NCBI GenBank assembly: GCA_023667695.1
Contig: JAMOZY010000009.1
Span: 1-64,000 of the forward strand
Length of the DNA: 64,000 nt
Direction: 5' to 3'
DNA from: Clostridium sp.
GTDB taxonomy: Bacteria > Bacillota > Clostridia > Lachnospirales > Lachnospiraceae
Both the position numbers and the translations under genes were made by a program. Below the pieces are notes generated by a model that had not been told where the DNA came from, ran no database searches, and was given only the letters and a program-made list of their open reading frames with translations. This document shows, piece by piece, positions 8,473 through 17,722 of this stretch. How positions within the stretch are numbered: the stretch's first letter is position 1; every line of letters begins with the position of its first letter.

Positions 8473-9531
8473 ATGAGCGGTTTTGTAAAAAGGCTTTGGG
8501 AAAAGGAAGAATATCGAAAAGGAATCCTGGTAGTGGGAATTACAATCGGAATTGTAGCGACCTTCCGTTATTTACTGCCCTTGGCGGTTCCCTTTTTGAT
8601 TGCGTTTTTGTTTGCCGGCATACTTCGTCCAATAGTAGATTGGCTGGTGAAGCATTGGCATTGGTCCGATAAGCTTGCGTCTATTGTAGTCATACTGACG
8701 GCTGGTGTGCTGCTTTTGACTGTAGGTAAGGTTGTGGTGACGGCTCTGTATCGTCAGATTGAGAATTTCGTTACGTATCTGCCCTTTTACCAGGAGCAGT
8801 TTCTGGCAGGATTGGGAAACTGCTGCAGCTTTATTGATTCCGGCTTTCATCTGGAAACCGGGGCCAGCATGGCTTATGCTACGGATGTGCTGATGGGGGT
8901 ATTTTCTGACTTTCAGACGACCGTTTTACCCAGGTTGACTACCAGTACAGTTACTGCCCTGAAGCAGGCCTTTGCGTCAATTCTCTTTCTATTTATCATG
9001 CTATATGCCGCTTTGTGTATGCTGAAGAATTATCATCAGTTATTCCGTACCGGAAGGCTTTCCGGTTATGTTCAGGAAATATGGAAGCATGTAATTCATT
9101 TGCTGGGTGTCTATGTGCGGGCGGAAGGCACCATTGCTTTTATTCAGACGATAATCTGTGGAATCGGACTTTGGATACTAAAGAATCCATATCCCTTGTT
9201 GTTAGCGGTTTTTATTGGAATTATTGATGCTTTTCCTGTATTTGGCAGCGGTACGATTCTGATTCCCTGGTCCGTGTATCGGATTCTGCTGGGGGATATC
9301 CGAATGGCAGCAGGTCTGCTCATCCTGTATCTGCTCTGTACACTGAATCGTCAGCTGCTGGAGCCAAGACTGTTGGGGCAGAAGCTGGGTATGAGTACCT
9401 TGCTGACCCTGTTCCTGATGTATATTGGATACCGTATTTTTGGCATTTTTGGATTTATCCTGGGACCGGTAGGGTATCTGATTGGAAGGGAGATTCTGGA
9501 AATGACAGAGAGAAAGAGTAAACTGGATTAA
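8473..9531 (+). CDS. AI-2E family (YtvI-like) membrane transporter
   Basis: This polytopic inner-membrane protein belongs to the AI-2E/PerM family, whose clostridial members are often annotated YtvI after a B. subtilis sporulation membrane protein. Membrane segments cluster at residues about 18-58 and 70-92, and from about 160 to 340. The family motif region IDAFPVFGSGTILIPW is followed by LLEPRLLGQKLGMSTLLTLF, typical of this fold. A GAGG site precedes the ATG. Its transported substrate is unknown, and AI-2 export should not be assumed. Confidence 0.85.
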   Translation: MSGFVKRLWEKEEYRKGILVVGITIGIVATFRYLLPLAVPFLIAFLFAGILRPIVDWLVKHWHWSDKLASIVVILTAGVLLLTVGKVVVTALYRQIENFVTYLPFYQEQFLAGLGNCCSFIDSGFHLETGASMAYATDVLMGVFSDFQTTVLPRLTTSTVTALKQAFASILFLFIMLYAALCMLKNYHQLFRTGRLSGYVQEIWKHVIHLLGVYVRAEGTIAFIQTIICGIGLWILKNPYPLLLAVFIGIIDAFPVFGSGTILIPWSVYRILLGDIRMAAGLLILYLLCTLNRQLLEPRLLGQKLGMSTLLTLFLMYIGYRIFGIFGFILGPVGYLIGREILEMTERKSKLD

Positions 9532-9612
9532 TGGGTTTCAAGAGGGAATAAGGTATCAAAAAAGAAGCTATACCATTGCGAAACAGGGGTGTGGGATTAA
9601 GGAGGAGCAACC

Positions 9613-11004
9613 ATGGCATATGATTGGAAGAAGGACTGGGAAGAGACAAAACAAAATATGGTGCGACTGAATTGGGAGAGGAAAATCAATGCTGCCTGTC
9701 AGGGATGGAATCAAGAGATGACAGAACTAGTCAATGCTTATAAGCAGGAGGTAGCAGAGTGGTACAGGCTTCCTCATTTTCCAGAGAATGGCTTCCAAAC
9801 GACTACGCAGAATCTATGGTATACTCATTACTTGAATAAAAAGCGGTTAAGGGCATTGGGCTTAACTGCACACTATGATTACATACAACCTACAGATTAT
9901 ATAAGGGGAGAAAATCAACATTTCCCTTATTGGCACTACAATCATGATGGAAAGAACCTAATCTGCAGAATCAGCGATGCTATGCATTATAAGAAATCTT
10001 TTTTTCGGGGAAAAGATTTTATCTGGTCTGATGAAGGCAGCGGACTGCCGGGACAATACTATATCATTCAGGCCAGGGGGATGGGAGGAAACTATATCTG
10101 TCCCAATTGCGGACGAGAGGATAGTTTGGAGCATTTAATAGATGGCTGTGATTATTGTGGAACAAAATTCCAGCTTGAGGATTTTAAGGAGAAGGTTTCT
10201 TCTGTTTATATTCCGGGAAGCAGAACACAGAAGAGAAATGGTTTTACCCTTTTAAAGAATTTCTGGCCATTCTATATTGTCCTGCTGTTGTTCTTTGTGG
10301 GAAGTATAATTGTATCTGGTATTTTTATGGCAGGACTTCCTGTTTTAATGGAGCAGGAAAAAGCCATGGAAATTAGGAATATTCTGGAACATATGGAGCT
10401 TCTTTTAGTGCCGGCAGGAATGCTGATAGCACTTTTGGCAATTATTATTTTTCTGGTGGTTCTGCTTGGAAAAACGACAAAGGAAAGTGTGAGGGATGGA
10501 GCGGCAAGAACGAGGAAAACCCTGACTGAGCTGCGAAATGTAGATACATATTTTTCAGAAGAGTCTTTTATAGCAAATCTGTCCAACAAGCTGTTAAGCA
10601 TATGCTATGCGGAGACTATGGAGGAAATCTGTTGTTTTGCAGAATGTGATATGCTTCCTTTTATACAGAGCTGCAAAAATGTTATTGATTGTAAAATGCT
10701 GGAGTGTGTATTGATGGATTACCGCATTCAGGGAGAGTATCAATATCTTGCTACAAAGGTCAAGCTTAGATTGGCTCAGTACGATAATGGAAGGGTGAAT
10801 AGCTCAGAGACGCACGTAATGCTTGGACTTGTAAAGAGTATTCATGCTGTAACGCAGAGCATTCATGATGTAAATATATATCATTGTAATTCCTGCGGCA
10901 GAAGCCTGACATTGTTAAATGGAGGAAGATGTGAATACTGTGGAAATACGTTGGACTTGAAAAAGTATGACTGGATAATCGGACAATGTGAGTTGATTTT
11001 GTAA
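9613..11004 (+). CDS. Membrane protein with N- and C-side zinc ribbons, possibly Tim44-like
   Basis: I do not recognise a characterised homologue. A CxxC...CxxC zinc ribbon sits near residues 162-186 (CPNCGRED and CDYCGTKF). Two membrane helices follow at about 218-243 and 262-285. A soluble helical/strand region from about 300 to 420 resembles the Tim44-like ligand-binding fold by pattern only. A second zinc ribbon (CNSCGRSL, CEYCGNTL) closes the protein. AAGGAGGAG lies before the ATG. It is followed after 39 bases by another unknown gene and may form an operon with it. Confidence 0.8.
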   Translation: MAYDWKKDWEETKQNMVRLNWERKINAACQGWNQEMTELVNAYKQEVAEWYRLPHFPENGFQTTTQNLWYTHYLNKKRLRALGLTAHYDYIQPTDYIRGENQHFPYWHYNHDGKNLICRISDAMHYKKSFFRGKDFIWSDEGSGLPGQYYIIQARGMGGNYICPNCGREDSLEHLIDGCDYCGTKFQLEDFKEKVSSVYIPGSRTQKRNGFTLLKNFWPFYIVLLLFFVGSIIVSGIFMAGLPVLMEQEKAMEIRNILEHMELLLVPAGMLIALLAIIIFLVVLLGKTTKESVRDGAARTRKTLTELRNVDTYFSEESFIANLSNKLLSICYAETMEEICCFAECDMLPFIQSCKNVIDCKMLECVLMDYRIQGEYQYLATKVKLRLAQYDNGRVNSSETHVMLGLVKSIHAVTQSIHDVNIYHCNSCGRSLTLLNGGRCEYCGNTLDLKKYDWIIGQCELIL

Positions 11005-11043
11005 TGTGGAATTATGAAGAGCATATGCTGAGGTAGGAATGGT

Positions 11044-11619
11044 ATGGGAAAACGGATAAATTTTTGGATGGAATACGAAAGCTTTTTGCTGATTGCCCAG
11101 CGGGCAATTGATATAGGATGTACGATTGTCCGGGAGGATGCTGCTTCCGGAAGAGTGATAGAATGGAATGATACCAGTATTGTGACCCGGGACCAGTGTG
11201 ATGGGTATTACTTCCACCTTTTAGAGGCTGGTCCCATCGAGATTGAACGGATTCCGGAAGGAAAGCGCTTGCGGCGTTATAATTGCGACAGCGGCAACGT
11301 GGTTATCGAAGCGGGATATTCGCCTATTATCAACAGTGGCGGACGGAAGATTATCCGGCGCGGGCATATTGGCTGTGAAACCGGATATTATGATGAAACC
11401 GGAAGGTTCATGGCAAGACCGGAGTGCCTGACAAGGGCATACAATATACTGCTGCGGTATGTGAGAAAGCTTGCACCGTATACGGAATTGACAGACAAGA
11501 GTATTGATTTCGGTGATAAAGATGGTGAAAAAAAATCGGAGTATGTACATAGGGAATATGTCACAAAGACCTGCCTGGATCTGAGAGATAAGGAAGGCTA
11601 TAAGCTGGCGCAGATTTGA
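11044..11619 (+). CDS. Unknown soluble protein (191 aa)
   Basis: No family is recognised. The protein is soluble and mixed alpha/beta, without signal peptide or membrane helix. Its middle contains a repeated Gly-rich strand pattern ([23 protein letters not shown]), and the C-terminal 50 residues are charged. A GAGG site lies about 11 bases before the ATG. It sits 39 bases after the zinc-ribbon membrane protein gene. The proS promoter overlaps its stop codon region. Confidence 0.7.
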   Translation: MGKRINFWMEYESFLLIAQRAIDIGCTIVREDAASGRVIEWNDTSIVTRDQCDGYYFHLLEAGPIEIERIPEGKRLRRYNCDSGNVVIEAGYSPIINSGGRKIIRRGHIGCETGYYDETGRFMARPECLTRAYNILLRYVRKLAPYTELTDKSIDFGDKDGEKKSEYVHREYVTKTCLDLRDKEGYKLAQI

Positions 11620-11623
11620 CGGC

Positions 11624-11652
11624 TTGCATAATTTCCAAGACTTTACTATAAT
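11624..11652 (+). promoter_or_regulatory. Promoter of proS
   Basis: TTGCAT (11624-11629) and TATAAT (11647-11652) have a 17-base spacer. The predicted leader is about 35 bases, too short for a T-box riboswitch. Confidence 0.6.
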
Positions 11653-11692
11653 GAGGTCTAGTATTGGATTAAGGAAAAAGGAGAAAGTCATT

Positions 11693-13126
11693 ATGGCAAA
11701 GGACAAGAAGTTAGTAGAAGCAATTACATCTATGGACGAAGATTTTGCACAATGGTACACCGATGTGGTATTAAAGGCAGAATTGATTTCTTATACGAAT
11801 GTGAAGGGATGTATGGCGATTAAGCCGGCTGGCTACGCGATTTGGGAGTTGATACAGAAGCAGTTGGATGAACGGTTTAAGGAAACCGGTGTAGAGAATG
11901 TCTATATGCCGATGTTCATTCCCGAAGGTCTGCTGCAGAAGGAGAAGGATCATGTAGAGGGCTTTGCTCCGGAGGTTGCCTGGGTGACCCATGGCGGTTT
12001 GAACGAATTACAGGAACGGATGTGCGTCCGCCCGACCTCTGAAACCTTGTTTTGTGATTTTTATAAAAATGATATTCAGTCTTATCGGGATTTGCCGAAG
12101 GTATATAACCAGTGGTGTTCCGTTGTCCGCTGGGAAAAGGAAACCAGACCATTTCTCCGCTCCCGGGAATTCTTATGGCAGGAGGGGCATACGGCTCATG
12201 CTACCGCAGAGGAGGCGGAGGAGCGTACCATTCAGATGCTGAATGTCTATGCGGATTTCTGTGAAGAGGTATTGGCGATTCCGGTTATCAAGGGACGGAA
12301 AAGCGATAAGGAAAAGTTTGCAGGTGCAGAGGCGACCTATACTATCGAGTCATTGATGCATGACGGCAAGGCGTTACAGTCCGGAACCAGTCACAATTTT
12401 GGGGATGGATTTGCCAGGGCATTTGAGATTCAATATACAGACCGGGAAAATAAACTGCAATATGTGCATCAGACCTCATGGGGGATGACGACCCGTATGA
12501 TTGGGGCAATCATTATGGTGCATGGAGATAATTCCGGTCTGGTGCTGCCGCCGAAGGTTGCACCGACTCAGGTTATGATTATCCCGATTCAGCAGAAGAA
12601 GGAAGGAGTGCTGGAAAAAGCCGCGGAATTAAAAGAAAAGCTGGGCGGATTCCGGGTAAAGGTAGACGACAGCGACAAGAGTCCGGGCTGGAAATTCAGC
12701 GAACAGGAAATGCGGGGCATTCCAATCCGTGTGGAAATCGGACCAAAGGATATGGAAGCCGGTCAGGCGGTTCTGGTTCGCCGGGATACCAGTGAGAAGC
12801 TTGTGGTACCTCTGGACGAGATTCCTTCCAGGGTAGGAGAGCTGTTAGATACCATTCAGAAGGATATGTATGAGAAGGCAAAGGCACACCGGGATGCGAA
12901 TACACATACGGCCCTGACCTGGGAAGCGTTCAAAGAAATCCTGGATACAAAGCAGGGCTTTATCAAGGGCATGTGGTGCGGTGAAACCGAGTGCGAGACG
13001 GCAATTAAGGATGAAACCGGAGCGACTACCAGATGTATCCCGTTTGTTCAGGAGCAGCTTGGCGATGTCTGTGTACATTGTGGAAAGCCGGCAGCAAAGA
13101 TGGTTTACTTTGGACGGGCATACTAG
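11693..13126 (+). CDS. proS: Prolyl-tRNA synthetase, archaeal/eukaryotic type
   Basis: This class II synthetase charges tRNA-Pro. The start at 11693 has AAGGAG eight bases upstream; an earlier in-frame ATG at 11624 lies inside the promoter. At 477 residues it lacks the editing insertion of the bacterial type. It carries the C-terminal extension with a Cys pair pattern (MWCGETECE and CVHCGKPA) and ends in Tyr, as in the archaeal-like form. Motif 2 is seen at [20 protein letters not shown]. The short leader argues against T-box control. Confidence 0.97.
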   Translation: MAKDKKLVEAITSMDEDFAQWYTDVVLKAELISYTNVKGCMAIKPAGYAIWELIQKQLDERFKETGVENVYMPMFIPEGLLQKEKDHVEGFAPEVAWVTHGGLNELQERMCVRPTSETLFCDFYKNDIQSYRDLPKVYNQWCSVVRWEKETRPFLRSREFLWQEGHTAHATAEEAEERTIQMLNVYADFCEEVLAIPVIKGRKSDKEKFAGAEATYTIESLMHDGKALQSGTSHNFGDGFARAFEIQYTDRENKLQYVHQTSWGMTTRMIGAIIMVHGDNSGLVLPPKVAPTQVMIIPIQQKKEGVLEKAAELKEKLGGFRVKVDDSDKSPGWKFSEQEMRGIPIRVEIGPKDMEAGQAVLVRRDTSEKLVVPLDEIPSRVGELLDTIQKDMYEKAKAHRDANTHTALTWEAFKEILDTKQGFIKGMWCGETECETAIKDETGATTRCIPFVQEQLGDVCVHCGKPAAKMVYFGRAY

Positions 13127-13142
13127 AAAACAATCGGAATTT

Positions 13143-13203
13143 TATTCCCGCGAGCAACGAGCCAAGTGGCTGCTTGCAGATATTTGGCGACTGCCGCGAG
13201 GGT
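13143..13203 (+). ncRNA. Structured hairpin repeat R, copy 1
   Basis: TATTCCCGCGAGCAACGAG opens the unit and TGCCGCGAGGG closes it, forming an outer stem with G-A mismatches. The inner hairpin is GCCAA/TTGGC with CTGCTTGCAG at its tip. Copies at 42930 and 55541 have an inner hairpin of different sequence that still pairs (AAATA/TATTT, CCATG/CATGG). It begins 17 bases after the proS stop codon. Confidence 0.6.
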
Positions 13204-13216
13204 GTTGACTTCTGCA

Positions 13217-13256
13217 GGTAATGAGGAAAATATCATGCTTGCATGGATATTTGACG
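13217..13256 (+). repeat. Partial copy of repeat R (inner hairpin only)
   Basis: AATGAGGAAAATAT, CATGCTTGCATG and GATATTTGACGA match the inner part of the copies at 42930 and 55541, without the CCCGCG outer stem. Confidence 0.6.
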
Positions 13257-13271
13257 AAAAGAAAAGCTTAG

Positions 13272-13306
13272 AAAAGCTCTGTGTAGATACTATGCAGAGC
13301 TTTTTT
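13272..13306 (+). terminator. Intrinsic terminator downstream of proS
   Basis: AAAAGCTCTG and CAGAGCTTTTTT form a stem followed by six T residues. Confidence 0.75.
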
Positions 13307-13354
13307 GATACCATACTATGCAGAGAAGCTGCCTGTAGCAGGTTTTCTGTATGG
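13303..13354 (+). repeat. 50-bp dispersed repeat, copy 2
   Basis: TTTTGATACCATACTATGCAG is followed by the hairpin AGAGAAGCTGC/AGCAGGTTTTCT. It is the second copy of the repeat at 7570-7619. The stretch 13355-13637 contains no gene I can support, only short palindromic bits. Confidence 0.75.
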
Positions 13355-13637
13355 AGAGGTAGGCCCATGAATGACAGAAAAGGAATGGTCGATTCTGGTA
13401 TGCAACGGAAAGTAGCATAAAAAAGACAAATGTATACAACTGTTGGTGGCGTAACGCAGTTTTTTTCGTTATGGTTGTCACATAGTCAACAACTCCATAG
13501 CAGGTAACGGGTATCCGGCTTGCAATGCTGCAAAGCAGTGGGGAAGTGACCCTTGCGGCATTTACCAGATGTACATGTAAGCAGGTTCATTTGGCACATT
13601 GTCCGCAGGAATGAATAAAACGAGAGGCGGTTGTATT

Positions 13638-14399
13638 ATGAGCAGGGAAATAGTCATATCAGCAAAGCATTTGAAAAAGGCGTTTGGCAAAGGGGAGAGT
13701 ATGCAGGTGATTTATTCCGACCTGGATATTGATATTTACAAAGGGGATTTTACTGTTATCATGGGTTCATCCGGAGCAGGCAAGTCTACGCTGATGTATT
13801 CTCTTTCCGGAATGGATAAGCCCGATGGCGGGGAGATTCACTTTGATGGAACGGACATCACCAGGTTAAATAATGACAAGCTGGCAGTATTTCGACGGAA
13901 ACAGTGCGGATTCGTATTCCAGCAGATTTATTTGATTGATAAGATGAACCTTATGGATAATGTCATTGCAGCAGGGGTGCTGACAAGCAAGGACCGGGAG
14001 GACATCAGAAATCGTGCAAAGGAGCTGTTTTCTTTGGTAAATATACCGGAAAAAACATGGAAAAAAACATCTTCCCAGATTTCCGGAGGCGAAGCGCAAA
14101 GAGCGGGTATTGTAAGAGCGGTTATCAACAGTCCCAATGTACTGTTTGCGGATGAGCCTACCGGTGCGTTAAATTCTGCAAATTCAGCGGCAGTCCTGGA
14201 TGTGTTTTCTTCCCTTCATAATCAGGGACAGAGCATCGTCATGGTTACCCACGACAAAAAATCAGCTCTGCGGGGAAACCGTATCATTTATATTAAGGAC
14301 GGAAAGATTTTTGGCGAGTGTGATTTGGGGAAATTCGAGCAGGACAATACCGCGAGAACGGAAAAGCTGGATGCCTTCATTAAGGAAATGGGGTGGTAA
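13638..14399 (+). CDS. ABC transporter ATP-binding protein (MacB/LolD-like)
   Basis: This is the ATPase of an exporter-type complex with the FtsX permease that follows. Walker A GSSGAGKSTL (Lys49), signature ISGGEAQRAG and Walker B VLFADEPTGAL are all present. The start at 13638 is preceded by GAGGCGG. The 253-residue size suits the MacB/BceA/LolD group, whose members often expel or sense antimicrobial peptides. The stop overlaps the next gene's start region, indicating translational coupling. An XRE regulator gene completes the operon. Confidence 0.92.
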   Translation: MSREIVISAKHLKKAFGKGESMQVIYSDLDIDIYKGDFTVIMGSSGAGKSTLMYSLSGMDKPDGGEIHFDGTDITRLNNDKLAVFRRKQCGFVFQQIYLIDKMNLMDNVIAAGVLTSKDREDIRNRAKELFSLVNIPEKTWKKTSSQISGGEAQRAGIVRAVINSPNVLFADEPTGALNSANSAAVLDVFSSLHNQGQSIVMVTHDKKSALRGNRIIYIKDGKIFGECDLGKFEQDNTARTEKLDAFIKEMGW

Positions 14400-16636
14400 T
14401 ATTGAAGAAACTATCCACACTCATTCTACATAATTTGAATAAAGCAAAGGGACAATATATCTCCTTTGGGATATTTATCTGCCTGACTGCATTTATTATC
14501 AATATTGCCCTTGTGCTTGCGTTTCAAACTTTTCACGCATATGACAGCCTGTTTGATGAACTTGACACAGCAGATATTAATTTTATGATTCCACAGCTTC
14601 AGGATAATGAGGATTTGCTCACGGAAGTGAAAGAGGTGGCAGGAGTATCTCTTGTTGAAAAGCATGAGGGAGTATTTATGTCTGCAACTGTCCGGGAATT
14701 TGCAGGGTCTGATTTTGACATGAATACGGTTTTTTACAATCTTGATGGGGAAAGAACCCTGAACCGGCTTGATGTTACGGAATATTCCGGAAAGAGTGAG
14801 GATTCCGTTTATATTCCTATGTATATGAAGGAACTCGGGGGCTTTATGGAAGGCGGCAGTATTGTTTATTCCATTGACGGCGAGGAGCATACCTATGATA
14901 TTGGCGGAACCGTATTGGAAATGCAGTATGGTAATTATGGTACCGGACTAATCGGTGGATATTTTCCGGAAGCTGTCTATGAGGACTTTGCGGATGAATA
15001 TCCGGACCATATTATTACAGAATATTCCTTAAAGACAACGGATACGGCTGATTTAAGCGACATTAAAAATACAATATCTGAGATTTTAAGAGAGAAAGGA
15101 ATCGCATTATTAAGTATTAATGATAAGATGACCGCAAAGCAGACCAGAACCATGGTTTGTACCTTGCTTATCGTTATATTTCTGGCACTTGCTGCCATTA
15201 TACTTGTAGTGAGTATTTTTCTCAGTAACTTCCGGATACGAAGCACAATTGAGGACGAACTGGCACAGATGGGGGTATTAAAGGCGATTGGTTATACAAG
15301 CCAGATGATTATTGCTTCTGCGGTTCTGCCCTATGTGCTGGTAGGCATTGCTTTTAGCGTAGTTGGAATCGCTTTGTCTTATGCCGTTCTGCCCTCTGTA
15401 GCAGGTATTTTGGCAATCCAGTCCGGCTTTTCCTATGCACCGGTCTTTGATATCAAGGCGTTGCTGCTTGTAATGCTGATACTGACCTTTGCAATATTGA
15501 TTTTCTCTTATATTTCAGCACGGAAAATACATAGATTAGAGCCGATTAATGCCATAAGAGGCATCACTGGAAATGAATCGGCAGGACAAAATGTATTATT
15601 GTTTATTGTCTCGTTTGGTATTATGGTGCTGCTGGCTTTTGCCGGAACACTCCTGTATAATGTAACGATTAAGCCGGATAATTTTATGAATACACTTTCA
15701 GAGGAATCGCCATCTGTTATTTTTACGGCAGAAGAAGGCAAAATGACGGAACTGAAAGAGCTTCTTCAAGGTGACAGCAGGGTAAGGCTTTTTATGGAAT
15801 ATGCTTCCGTACCTGTAAGCTATGAGGATGGAAGCCTGACTGCCTTTGTCTGTGAAGATTTTTCAAGGGTAACGAATGATATCTGTTATGAAGGCAGCAG
15901 TCCTGTGAAGGAGAATGAAATTGCAGTAGGAAATGCTCTTTCGGATAAGTATCCGATTGGTGATGAAATAGAGATAACCCTTGGCTCTGAATCAGCAGCT
16001 TATATTGTGACTGGCTATATTCAAAGCGTGAATAATGCCGGAGCGGTATGCCAGTTGACAAGGAAAGGATATGAACGAATTGGTGAAAGCACGAATTCTG
16101 TGAATGTTTACTTATATGATAAAAATGCCGAAGCATTTATAGATGAGTATGAAGACGCCTATGAGGAAATCATTCAATCATCCGTAAATTATGAACAGAT
16201 GAGTGAAAACGGACAAAGGATGTATACGGGTATTGTTTCTGTCATTGTGGTTATCCTGTTTGTGATTTCTGTTTTGATGGTTCTGCTTGTGATGTATGTA
16301 ATCATAAATTCTATGATAAGCAGACGCAGACAGGAATTTGGCATATATAAGGCAGTCGGATATACGAACGGACAGCTTACGGTTAAGACGGCATTTGGTT
16401 TTATACCGGTTGTGGCTGCTGCGTCATTGATTTCGGCAATTGCCGGATTATGGTATCTTCCCGCAATCGACAATGTTATTTTTTCCTTGATTGGGGCTGT
16501 AAAAAATCATTTTGAAGTATCGGTTTGGATATTACTTGCATTTGCCCTTTTGTTTACGGCTGTAGCATTTGTGATTAGCGTACTTCTTTGTGCGCCAATT
16601 AAAAAAATTACCGCATATTCACTTTTAAAGGAATAA
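14393..16636 (+). CDS. ABC transporter permease with two FtsX domains
   Basis: This is the membrane partner of the preceding ATPase. The protein has about 747 residues: an N-terminal helix (residues about 20-42), an extracytoplasmic domain to about 250, three helices between about 255 and 375, another helix near 400, a second extracytoplasmic region (about 430-610) and three C-terminal helices. Two FtsX-type cores are thus fused in one chain, as in BceB-like or lipoprotein-export permeases. Start choice is uncertain: GTG 14393 overlaps the upstream stop, and TTG 14402 is also possible. Confidence 0.9.
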   Translation: MVILKKLSTLILHNLNKAKGQYISFGIFICLTAFIINIALVLAFQTFHAYDSLFDELDTADINFMIPQLQDNEDLLTEVKEVAGVSLVEKHEGVFMSATVREFAGSDFDMNTVFYNLDGERTLNRLDVTEYSGKSEDSVYIPMYMKELGGFMEGGSIVYSIDGEEHTYDIGGTVLEMQYGNYGTGLIGGYFPEAVYEDFADEYPDHIITEYSLKTTDTADLSDIKNTISEILREKGIALLSINDKMTAKQTRTMVCTLLIVIFLALAAIILVVSIFLSNFRIRSTIEDELAQMGVLKAIGYTSQMIIASAVLPYVLVGIAFSVVGIALSYAVLPSVAGILAIQSGFSYAPVFDIKALLLVMLILTFAILIFSYISARKIHRLEPINAIRGITGNESAGQNVLLFIVSFGIMVLLAFAGTLLYNVTIKPDNFMNTLSEESPSVIFTAEEGKMTELKELLQGDSRVRLFMEYASVPVSYEDGSLTAFVCEDFSRVTNDICYEGSSPVKENEIAVGNALSDKYPIGDEIEITLGSESAAYIVTGYIQSVNNAGAVCQLTRKGYERIGESTNSVNVYLYDKNAEAFIDEYEDAYEEIIQSSVNYEQMSENGQRMYTGIVSVIVVILFVISVLMVLLVMYVIINSMISRRRQEFGIYKAVGYTNGQLTVKTAFGFIPVVAAASLISAIAGLWYLPAIDNVIFSLIGAVKNHFEVSVWILLAFALLFTAVAFVISVLLCAPIKKITAYSLLKE

Positions 16637-16697
16637 TGTGTGTGAGGAAAATCCGAATCATTCCTGGAAGGATGTATGTAAAGGAAGGAGCGTTAGT

Positions 16698-17579
16698 ATG
16701 AATTTTTCTGAAAAATTAAAGGAAATACGAAAAAAAGAAGGTGTCTCACAGGAACAGCTTGCTGAAAAAATCGGTGTTTCGCGGCAGGCGATTACCAAGT
16801 GGGAAACCGGAAAGGGATTGCCGGATGTTGAAAATATGGTAATCATAGCAGAGATTTTTAAGACTACCATCGATGAACTGCTTACAGATTCCACCGCTGC
16901 TGCGAAAACAGACCCGGAGCCTTTTCTGTATACCAGTGAAACCATTTATGACATTGACTGTGAGAAGCATTTTGATGTTAATATTGGCAGTGCGGCAGCC
17001 ATTCTGCTGTCCTCCGGCGAGGATGAGAAGCTGCATATCAAGCTGTCCTCGGAAACCCTTGAGAATTTAGATTCCATGTTTAAGATTAAGCTGGATGAAA
17101 AGAAAAACAAGCTGGATGTCCTTTGTCTGAACAAGAATAAGCTCAGCCGTTATGAAGCGGAGGATGCACTGACAGTTGAGATTATTCTTCCGGGTAAATA
17201 TTCCAATTACTGTGAGATTACTGCCAGCGTTAAGCTTCTTGAAATCCGAAATCTCCAACTGGACCACTTGGAATATGATGGAGATGCAGAGCGTGTCCGG
17301 ATTTCAGACAGCAGCGGAGGTCTGGAATTAACAGCAAAGACCGATTATGACATTACGGTTGACCGGATTACAGGAAGCTTGGATATTAACCAATGGAAGG
17401 CAAAAACGATGCTTCATATTCCGGAAGAGAATATTGTAAATGTGATAAATAAGGGCAGAAAATGCAATGTCTATTATGTAAAAAAGGGGAAACCGGCAGA
17501 GTGTGAATCCGTTGCTGACAGTGAAAATGAAATCCGTGTTTCGGGAATGTTTTCCGAGCTGGTTGTGGATTTGACATAA
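16698..17579 (+). CDS. XRE-family regulator with DUF4097-like C-terminal domain
   Basis: The N-terminus is a Cro/CI-type helix-turn-helix (residues about 6-60, EQLAEKIGVSRQAITKWETG). After a linker, residues about 95-293 form a strand-rich region resembling the DUF4097 putative-adhesin beta-helix, here cytoplasmic. The gene follows the ABC permease by 61 bases and has AAGGAAGGAG before ATG 16698. It probably controls its own exporter operon, with the beta domain as an assumed ligand or protein sensor. I infer that from context and the sequence does not prove it. Confidence 0.85.
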   Translation: MNFSEKLKEIRKKEGVSQEQLAEKIGVSRQAITKWETGKGLPDVENMVIIAEIFKTTIDELLTDSTAAAKTDPEPFLYTSETIYDIDCEKHFDVNIGSAAAILLSSGEDEKLHIKLSSETLENLDSMFKIKLDEKKNKLDVLCLNKNKLSRYEAEDALTVEIILPGKYSNYCEITASVKLLEIRNLQLDHLEYDGDAERVRISDSSGGLELTAKTDYDITVDRITGSLDINQWKAKTMLHIPEENIVNVINKGRKCNVYYVKKGKPAECESVADSENEIRVSGMFSELVVDLT

Positions 17580-17608
17580 TAAGAATATAAAAGTCAGATG
17601 CCTAAGAA

Positions 17609-17656
17609 CAAAGCTGATGAACTTGTGAACAATCACAGTTTGTCGGCTTTTTGTTT
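17609..17656 (+). terminator. Terminator of the ABC-XRE operon
   Basis: AAAGCTGATGAACTTGTGA pairs with TCACAGTTTGTCGGCTTTTT, a long stem with wobble pairs and a T-rich tail. Confidence 0.75.
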
Positions 17657-17722
17657 TGAAGATATTCATGATTTCAGTATTGCGTAGGGAGAATGCTTTG
17701 CTATATACTTAGGAGAAAGATA

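Noticed and set aside
11624-11692. T-box leader for proS
   Set aside because: The distance from promoter to start is about 35 bases and no T-box core sequence is present.
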